Shown here: piece by piece, positions 58,273-64,000 of the stretch
Layout of the letters: the number at the start of each line of letters is the position of its first letter
Position numbering within the stretch: position 1 is the first letter of the stretch
Source: Brasilonema sennae CENA114
Lineage (GTDB): Bacteria; Cyanobacteriota; Cyanobacteriia; Cyanobacteriales; Nostocaceae
Length of the DNA: 64,000 bases
Reading direction: 5' to 3'
Assembly: GCF_006968745.1 (NCBI RefSeq)
Contig: NZ_CP030118.1
Location: 7,652,253-7,716,252 of the forward strand
Position numbers and translations under genes: made by a program
Notes under the pieces: model-generated
Told to the model about the DNA's origin: nothing
Databases searched by the model: none
What the model saw: only the letters and a program-made list of their open reading frames with translations

Positions 58273-59857
58273 TGCTTCTTGACTGGATAATGCTATTGCC
58301 AGCAGAATTAGCCACAATTTCCCTAGCAGTAAAATACTCTTGAAACGTCAGATGTGAAAAGGAATAAATCCCCTTTGCCCGTTCCACCAGTAGCCCATGC
58401 TGTCCTTCAATCGACTTCAAAACAGCTTCGCTGTCTAGTTCTAGTTCCTTTGGCTCAGTACGAGCATCGCGTAAGTTGCGAATAAAATCAGCAATGTATG
58501 CCTCAACAGTTTTTTGCTTAAAAAAATAGTCCTTCTGCTCAAATGTAGTCAGGGCAATTTGACTCAGCAAGTCTTCCTTGCGGTGTAAAGACAGGTTTTT
58601 ATAAACCTGATCCCGCTCAATGTTGGGTTTGGCATCCCATTTTTTCAGCAACACATCCAACCCTTCCTTATAAAGTTCTGAACGATTTACCGGAAAATTT
58701 CCAGCTTCGCCAAAAACCAAACAAAGAAGAGTCAGCAGCAAGGGATTAGTTGCTAGTTCTTGAATTGGTTTATTCTCCTTGAGTTTCTGAATCAAGCTTT
58801 TACCTTTGACTTGATCACTCAACCGAAACCAGTTTTGAGCAAAGGTAGCGATTTGTTCCTCATCAAAATCTGCTACTTCCACTTCGGTGAACCGTTCAAA
58901 AGTATATTCTTTGGAAGCAATACGACAGGTGATGACAAACTGATTGGTGTGAAACTGATCGGAAATCTCTAAAATTTGCTTTAATACTCGCTTTGTATCT
59001 TCTTCCCGGACTTCATCCAAGCCATCTAGCAATATCAATGCTTTACCTTGTCTCAAAAGTTTCTCTGTTTTCAGGTTGGTGTCACTCACCCCGCAAACCG
59101 ACAACTGTTGAGCAATATATTCCAGAACATCTGGCTGTTTGGATGCTTCTGCAAAATCCTTGAGGGTGATAAACAACGGAACTCGATTTGCCTGAAACTG
59201 TCCCTGAATGCACTGCATCGCCAAATACTTCAAAAACGTGGTTTTTCCTGCCCCTGGTTTCCCCAACACCATTAGTTTGCTGTAACGTTGTACCGCTTCC
59301 AGTCCTGGTACTCGCTTCTCAGTCACGGGATTGAGTCCAAAACGGTCAAAGTTTTCCACGTCACAATTTTGCAGCAGTTCTGCAATTTCTTGTCGCCTGC
59401 GTCCCGTGATTTTCTCCAAAATGTTGACGCTGGTGTAAATACCCCGTTCTCCAGTCAACTTGATAGGTTGAGTCATGTCCAGCACGCGCATGGTTCCACA
59501 GCGTTCTTTGACGTTGGGTTTTACTTGTTTGCGGATTTGTTGAACTAGGGTATCAATATCATTATCATTGTCTGAAACATCAGTAGCTAAGCGACCAGAG
59601 GGTTGCTGCTGCGCGTATCTTTTGCTCAAGTACTCCCGCAGGCGGTTTTCTTTAATAGGACCACTACCACTAATGCTAAACTTCTTGTATATTCCTGTTA
59701 AGCAGCTACCGAGATTGCTATCGGAGATGTTAAGCGCTTGAGTGACTTGGACTCGACTTTTACCACGAGCAAATATTTCCAGAAAAACTTCCTTTTCTCG
59801 TTGCGACAGTTCACTATATTGCTCCAATTGTGTCAGGAAGCCTTCTGGTAACGACAT
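58253..59857 (-). CDS. NACHT-domain NTPase, apparently C-terminally truncated
   Basis: 534-aa protein. Residues about 1-80 look like a LuxR/GerE-type helix-turn-helix (LSQREKEVFLEIFARGKSR, ALNISDSNLGSCLTGIY). About 130-185 is a linker. The NACHT NTPase (about 190-500) has Walker A GKPGAGKTT (199-207), Walker B LILLDGLDEV (274-283), TCRIAS, and NPLLLTLLCLVFGE with SFSHLTFQEYFTAREI at the end. Bacterial NACHT proteins normally continue with a helical or repeat sensor; here the frame ends 20 residues later at SINFFFS, inside the bgtB 3' end. Anti-phage or signalling role is a family inference. Confidence 0.85.
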   Translation of the reverse strand: MSLPEGFLTQLEQYSELSQREKEVFLEIFARGKSRVQVTQALNISDSNLGSCLTGIYKKFSISGSGPIKENRLREYLSKRYAQQQPSGRLATDVSDNDNDIDTLVQQIRKQVKPNVKERCGTMRVLDMTQPIKLTGERGIYTSVNILEKITGRRRQEIAELLQNCDVENFDRFGLNPVTEKRVPGLEAVQRYSKLMVLGKPGAGKTTFLKYLAMQCIQGQFQANRVPLFITLKDFAEASKQPDVLEYIAQQLSVCGVSDTNLKTEKLLRQGKALILLDGLDEVREEDTKRVLKQILEISDQFHTNQFVITCRIASKEYTFERFTEVEVADFDEEQIATFAQNWFRLSDQVKGKSLIQKLKENKPIQELATNPLLLTLLCLVFGEAGNFPVNRSELYKEGLDVLLKKWDAKPNIERDQVYKNLSLHRKEDLLSQIALTTFEQKDYFFKQKTVEAYIADFIRNLRDARTEPKELELDSEAVLKSIEGQHGLLVERAKGIYSFSHLTFQEYFTAREIVANSAGNSIIQSRSINFFFS

Positions 59858-59929
59858 ATACCTTGCCTGAAATCACTTAAAGTTCAGTTTAGCCAAAGTT
59901 TTCTGAAAATTTTTTTGCAAATCAAGCAA

Positions 59930-59996
59930 GTAGGGTGGGCAGTGCTCTGTGAACCCTTTAGAAACAAGACCTCAGTGGTGGCACTGCCCACCCTAC
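59930..59996. repeat. 16-bp perfect inverted repeat
   Basis: GTAGGGTGGGCAGTGC (59930-59945) and GCACTGCCCACCCTAC (59981-59996), separated by 35 bp. The GGGTGGGCA-type palindrome is a recurrent dispersed repeat in cyanobacterial genomes; here a complete unit of about 67 bp. Confidence 0.75.
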
Positions 59997-60145
59997 ACAG
60001 GATGTAACATGCTAAGTAGCATCTGGAAATTTCTTGCAAATCAGGATATATCCGGACAAGTCAACCTAAGTCACCGCAAGTCAAGTAAATAACTACGAAT
60101 GAAAATTGCGACAGTGAACTCAGTCAAGCAACTGAGGCTACCGCA

Positions 60146-60352
60146 ATGCTGGAAATAATTATTAACAAATCTGTTGAAATTCTTTTTGGTCTGTTACTAG
60201 AAAAGTTTGGGGAATGGCTGCTAAATGAGCGCAACCTCAAACTCCTTAACCACTTGCTGAAAAAGCAGATTCTCTTACTCTACCTGCATTGGCTTTTACT
60301 CAAAACACCGCAAGAATCTTTACCTAAGCAACCACAACAACATGATATCTAA
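60146..60352 (+). CDS. Possible small helical protein
   Basis: 68-codon ORF, ATG 60146. The sequence MLEIIINKSVEILFGLLLEKFGEWLLNERNLKLLNHLLKKQILLLYLHWLLLK is an amphipathic, Leu-rich helix pattern with Gln/Pro tail. It resembles the helical start seen in some NACHT and other NTPase proteins and could be a fragment of one; the divergent NACHT gene is 290 bp away. No recognised family. May not be translated. Confidence 0.35.
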   Translation: MLEIIINKSVEILFGLLLEKFGEWLLNERNLKLLNHLLKKQILLLYLHWLLLKTPQESLPKQPQQHDI

Positions 60353-60439
60353 ATAAGTGAGTAGTATTGGTAAAGGGGAAAATAGCAAAGGCTGAAGTTA
60401 TTTTTCTTTCTTGTGGAATGAGCGTTTCTTCTGTGCTGT

Positions 60440-61537
60440 ATGTCTAAATCTTCTAAGTCTGACAAGATTTTGGTTGTAGATGATTCTGCTGACAATGTAT
60501 TTTTGGTGAAAACCATTTTGCAGGAAGAAGGCTACACGGTTAGCACGGCTGTGAATGGTGCTTCAGCATTGGCACAACTTGAAATATCGACTTGTGATTT
60601 AGTGTTGCTGGATCTTATGATGCCGGGAATGGATGGTTATGAAGTCACTAAGCGTATTCGGCAAAATATGACATTGCCATTTATCCCAATTTTGCTGATT
60701 ACCGCACATGACTCACCTAATGTTGCTCATGGACTAGATTTGGGTGCAGATGATTTTATCCGCAAGCCTGTGACTGTGGATGAATTATTGGCACGGGTGC
60801 GATCGCTCCTTCGTCTCAAACACAGTATAGATGAACGCGATGAAATTGCCCGTCTACGTCAAGATTTGGCCTCTCGCCTCACCCACGACTTACGCACACC
60901 CTTGGTAGCAGCAGATCGAATGCTGTTGCTGTTTGCTGAGGGCGCTTTGGGACAACTGTCACCGCAAATGCACGAAGTGATAGAGATCATGGCTCGCAGT
61001 AACAGCAATTTGCTCGCTATGGTAAACACCTTACTGGAAGTTTATCGTTTTGAAGCAGGTCGCAAAACTCTGGCGTTTCAACAAGTGAATCTCAGCCAGT
61101 TACTACAAGAAGTTTCACAAGAATTGAGTTCTTTAGCCAATCAAAAGCACCTTGCAGTCAATTTAGATTTTGGTGAGGACTCAGGGACTAGTATGGTGAT
61201 GGGCGATCGCCTAGAACTCCACAGACTATTCACCAACCTAATAGGTAACGCTATCAAATTTACTGACACCGGCGAAATAACCATCCGTATCACTCCAGCG
61301 ACTCCTTCAGATAATGGCATAACAGTTGAAATCGCAGATACAGGTAGAGGTATTTCTTCTGAAGAACAACTCACTTTATTTGAACGATTTCGCCAAGGAA
61401 GTCATAATCATTCTGGTAGTGGCTTAGGACTGTACCTTTCTCGCCGAATTGTCGAAGCACATCAAGGCACGATTCTCGTGAATTCAGAAGTCGGCAAAGG
61501 GAGTGTATTCACGGTACGTTTGCCCATTAAACAATAA
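60440..61537 (+). CDS. Receiver-histidine kinase hybrid
   Basis: 365-aa soluble two-component protein. Receiver at 10-125 (LVVDDSADN, phosphoacceptor Asp58 in LVLLDLMMPGMDG, Lys in FIRKPV); HisKA with phosphorylatable His149 in RLTHDLRTPL; HATPase_c with NLIGNAIKFT, VEIADTGRGIS and GSGLGLYLSRRIVEAHQG. An N-terminal receiver coupled to a kinase is a common cyanobacterial layout for intermediate signalling; no transmembrane sensor or effector is attached, so its input must come from another protein. No partner gene is adjacent. Confidence 0.93.
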   Translation: MSKSSKSDKILVVDDSADNVFLVKTILQEEGYTVSTAVNGASALAQLEISTCDLVLLDLMMPGMDGYEVTKRIRQNMTLPFIPILLITAHDSPNVAHGLDLGADDFIRKPVTVDELLARVRSLLRLKHSIDERDEIARLRQDLASRLTHDLRTPLVAADRMLLLFAEGALGQLSPQMHEVIEIMARSNSNLLAMVNTLLEVYRFEAGRKTLAFQQVNLSQLLQEVSQELSSLANQKHLAVNLDFGEDSGTSMVMGDRLELHRLFTNLIGNAIKFTDTGEITIRITPATPSDNGITVEIADTGRGISSEEQLTLFERFRQGSHNHSGSGLGLYLSRRIVEAHQGTILVNSEVGKGSVFTVRLPIKQ

Positions 61538-61569
61538 TCATAGAAAGTATGAGTTATTTTAACCTTTAT

Positions 61570-61594
61570 CCCCTCTCCTTTATAAGGAGAGGGG
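61570..61594. repeat. Perfect palindromic hairpin
   Basis: CCCCTCTCCTT-TAT-AAGGAGAGGGG, 11-bp stem with 3-nt loop, followed by GCGTAGCGTGCCG-type repeat sequence. A dispersed palindrome; it may also act as 3' stem after the kinase gene, but no T-run follows. Confidence 0.7.
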
Positions 61595-61755
61595 TGCCCG
61601 ATAGCGTAGCGTGCCGTTAGGCATAGGGCGGGGTGAGGTGAGACGTATGAATGCAACGCGCGTATCAAGAATTTAGTCTTACTTTAAAATAGAAAAAGCT
61701 TATGACTTGGAACCGCTGAACGATTTATTCAACTTAGCTAACGAGCACAAAAACA

Positions 61756-63135
61756 ATGATTTCTCAAGAAGTGTCAATTGCCGATATCATCAACAAACAA
61801 CGTGCCTATTTCAATACTGGTAAGACAAAAGACATTAATTTTCGACTTGAACAACTAAAAACTTTAAAACAAGCAGTCACTCAGCAAAAAGACGCAATTA
61901 TCAATGCACTAAAAGCAGACTTAAACAAACCAGAATTTGAGAGTTATGCAACAGAAATTGGAGTCATCCAAGAAATTAGCTATGCTATCAAGCATATCAA
62001 AACTTGGGCTAAACCTCAGAAAGCACCAGTTTCTCCACAATTTTTTCCTGCATCCGCACGCATTTATCCAGAACCGCTAGGAGTGGTTTTAATTATTAGT
62101 CCTTGGAACTATCCATTTTCTTTAATCATCTCACCATTAGTTGGCGCTATTGCAGCAGGAAATTGTGCAATTCTTAAACCTTCAGAACTCACACCAAACA
62201 CGTCTCGTCTTCTCAATGAGATGATCAAACAATATTTCGATCCAGCTTATATTACAGTGGTCGAAGGAGGTGTGCAAACAAGTCAACAACTACTAGCAGA
62301 AAAATTTGACCATATCTTTTTCACTGGTGGTACAGCTGTCGGGAAAATAGTTATGGAAGCAGCCGCTAAAAACCTGACACCTGTCACCTTAGAATTGGGT
62401 GGAAAGAGTCCTTGTATCGTAGGTTCTGACATTAATATTGAACACACTGCAAGACGCATTACTTGGGGCAAGTTTCTCAACTGCGGACAAACTTGTATTG
62501 CACCAGACTATCTTTTAGTGAATAAAAGCATCAAAGAAAATTTCTTAAATGAACTTCAGAAATGCTTGCAAGAATTTTATGGAGACAATCCTGCAAGGAG
62601 TTCTGATTATGGAAGGATTGTCAGTAAAAAACATTTTGAGAGATTGGCTCATTTCCTGAAAGAGGGCAAAGTTCGCATTGGCGGAGAAACCAACCCTTCA
62701 GAACTTTATATTGCCCCAACAGTGCTTGAGGATGTCTCCTTAACAGACTCCGTCATGGAAGAAGAAATTTTTGGCCCGATTCTTCCAGTGATAGAATACA
62801 CGGACATAACAGAAGCGATTGACTTAATTAATTCTAAATCAAAACCCTTGGCTTTATATTTATTTTCTAATAACAAAAATCTGCAACAACAAGTCTTGCA
62901 GCAAACCTCATCCGGTGGAGTTTGTATTAACGACACAGTCATACAGGTTGCAGTTTCATCTTTACCATTTGGCGGTGTAGGTGATAGTGGAATTGGCAAG
63001 TACCACGGGAAATCTAGTTTTGACACCTTTTCCCATTACAAAAGTGTCTTGCACAATCCCTTCTGGCTGGATTTAAAATGGCGATATGCTCCCTACAAAG
63101 ACAAGTTATCTACACTGAAGCGACTTATTGGTTAG
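61756..63135 (+). CDS. Aldehyde dehydrogenase (fatty-aldehyde-type)
   Basis: 459-aa NAD(P)-dependent aldehyde dehydrogenase. Motifs: IISPWNYPFSLIISPLVGAIAAGNCAILKPSE, HIFFTGGTAVGKIVMEAAA, TLELGGKSPCIV with the general-base Glu, NCGQTCIAPDY with catalytic Cys, EEEIFGPILP and LPFGGVGDSGIGKYHGKSSFDTFSH. The short length (about 460) and C-terminal GKSSFDTFSHYKSVL place it in the class 3 / fatty-aldehyde branch. In cyanobacteria such enzymes oxidise aldehydes from lipid breakdown or stress. No partner gene near. Sure of family, not of substrate. Confidence 0.92.
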   Translation: MISQEVSIADIINKQRAYFNTGKTKDINFRLEQLKTLKQAVTQQKDAIINALKADLNKPEFESYATEIGVIQEISYAIKHIKTWAKPQKAPVSPQFFPASARIYPEPLGVVLIISPWNYPFSLIISPLVGAIAAGNCAILKPSELTPNTSRLLNEMIKQYFDPAYITVVEGGVQTSQQLLAEKFDHIFFTGGTAVGKIVMEAAAKNLTPVTLELGGKSPCIVGSDINIEHTARRITWGKFLNCGQTCIAPDYLLVNKSIKENFLNELQKCLQEFYGDNPARSSDYGRIVSKKHFERLAHFLKEGKVRIGGETNPSELYIAPTVLEDVSLTDSVMEEEIFGPILPVIEYTDITEAIDLINSKSKPLALYLFSNNKNLQQQVLQQTSSGGVCINDTVIQVAVSSLPFGGVGDSGIGKYHGKSSFDTFSHYKSVLHNPFWLDLKWRYAPYKDKLSTLKRLIG

Positions 63136-63214
63136 CTATTTTTGCTGTTAAAGTAGGATTGTATTTTAACGTCCAGCGATGGGCGTTTCTTTGTAAGAGA
63201 ACAAGTACTTCATA

Positions 63215-63916
63215 ATGAGTAATAACTACATCACACAGCAAAAACAAATTATCCGACAGGTAAAAGATAGTATTCACCAACGGCAAAGTAAATTGAGCAT
63301 TGTTGAGATGCGAAATGATTATGAGAACGATGATGCAATTTGTCTGGCATCATTAACTTTTCCGTCAAAAGACATTGCCCAAACAATATCAAAAGAAATC
63401 ATTACTCCGTTACAAAGCTTAGATTCTCGGCATTTCTATTATTCAAGTGAAGAATTACTGCATATAACTATTAAAAATGTCCGAACTGTACACAATCCTC
63501 CGCTTTTTAAAAACGAAGATGTCGTGAAAGTTCATGAATTATTTACTCAAATCGTTCCAAATTTCCAATCTTTCACTTTTCGTTTGGAGGGTTTAATTTT
63601 ATTTCCAACGAGTGTTTCTTTAACAGGGTATTGCAATGAGACGCTAAAAAAGTTAGTTCAAGCGTTAGATGTGGGCTTAAGAGAAATAGGTGTACCAGAT
63701 AATAAAAAATATATCTCTGATACAGTTTTTTTTGGAAATATGACCTTATGTAGATTTACAGATGAGCCTAGCGCATCATTTCAAAATAAAGTCAAAGAAC
63801 TGCAAAATCTTTATATTGGAGAAATGCGGGTGACTGAAATTAGCCTCGTCATATGCAACGCCGTTTGTCATCCCAAAACAAAAAAAGTTATAGGTACTTA
63901 TAAGTTAAGTCAGTAA
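63215..63916 (+). CDS. 2H-phosphoesterase (LigT)-like protein
   Basis: 233-aa protein of the 2'-5' RNA ligase/cyclic phosphodiesterase superfamily layout. The first catalytic motif is clear, LLHITIKN (His83-x-Thr). The second, expected as HxTLxR, reads FFGNMTLCRF, with Asn175 where His should be. The N-terminus has QVKDSIHQRQSKLSIVEMRNDY, and ASLTFPSKDIAQTISKEII fits the fold. So catalysis may be lost or changed, while RNA or nucleotide binding may remain. It starts 80 bp after the aldehyde dehydrogenase, same strand. Confidence 0.75.
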   Translation: MSNNYITQQKQIIRQVKDSIHQRQSKLSIVEMRNDYENDDAICLASLTFPSKDIAQTISKEIITPLQSLDSRHFYYSSEELLHITIKNVRTVHNPPLFKNEDVVKVHELFTQIVPNFQSFTFRLEGLILFPTSVSLTGYCNETLKKLVQALDVGLREIGVPDNKKYISDTVFFGNMTLCRFTDEPSASFQNKVKELQNLYIGEMRVTEISLVICNAVCHPKTKKVIGTYKLSQ

Positions 63917-64000
63917 GCTGGGTAATATTTGCCCACGATCAGTGATAAAATTACCCAAAATTCTAGGAAAACCTCACCCTGTCCTTACGGACATCCCTCA

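Overview
The window comes from a cyanobacterium, most likely a filamentous, heterocyst-forming member of the Nostocales. Evidence: photosynthetic and respiratory genes of cyanobacterial type (ndhD, petG, cytochrome cM), many HIP1 octamers (GCGATCGC), heptanucleotide STRR repeats (ATTTTGA-type and variants), xisH/xisI, DUF3370 and AMIN-TonB receptors, and dispersed palindromic repeats typical of Nostoc-like genomes. The genus cannot be fixed from sequence reading alone.

Layout. 0-5 kb: the 5' part of bioY (cut by the left edge, minus strand), then a Pho-box-preceded pstS-pstC-pstA-pstB phosphate transporter with a terminator and a tRNA-Gly(UCC). 5-10 kb: a TonB-like protein, a GNAT acetyltransferase, a 1.1-kb non-coding stretch holding a small inverted-repeat element, an unrecognised 184-aa protein, and a decayed hisC copy riddled with palindromic repeats. 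10-16 kb (minus): a small esterase, two tandem glutathione-reductase-type flavoenzymes, and a CPA2 antiporter with universal-stress domains. 16-20.5 kb: a GNAT, a methyltransferase, xisH-xisI, and a Ro60 (TROVE) gene directly preceded on the same strand by a tRNA-like RNA whose anticodon arm is replaced by a long irregular hairpin. I read this RNA as a bacterial Y RNA, the most interesting object in the window.

20.5-36 kb: a membrane protein, pyrD, a tiny DUF2256 gene, isoaspartyl peptidase, glmU, an HD-GYP response regulator, an MnmC-like methyltransferase, a mercaptopyruvate sulfurtransferase, a divergent pair of envelope proteins (Pro-rich beta-barrel protein and FecR-domain protein with a 33-bp coding tandem repeat), and an EIIA(DhaM)-HPr-EI fusion. 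36-46 kb: ndhD, then an iron/siderophore group on the minus strand (AraC regulator, AMIN-TonB receptor, methyltransferase, PepSY membrane protein) with a 20-bp-spaced direct repeat as candidate AraC operator, then a large WD40 protein.

46-64 kb: a second copy of the inverted-repeat element, a small exported beta-rich protein, a DUF2087 gene, mmsA, a solitary ribbon-helix-helix gene with a palindromic operator beside insertion-sequence debris, cytM / petG / rsmD / hisH, a divergent pyroglutamyl-peptidase relative, DUF3370, two methyltransferases separated by mobile-element scars and a truncated nucleotidyltransferase, a fused amino-acid-binding/permease protein (BgtB type), a short NACHT NTPase that seems to have lost its C-terminal sensor, a REC-histidine kinase, an aldehyde dehydrogenase and a 2H-phosphoesterase-like protein lacking its second motif histidine. 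Most of the window is ordinary core metabolism; the accessory signals cluster at 7.5-10 kb, 17.6-20.7 kb, 42-46.5 kb, 49-50 kb and 54-60.3 kb.
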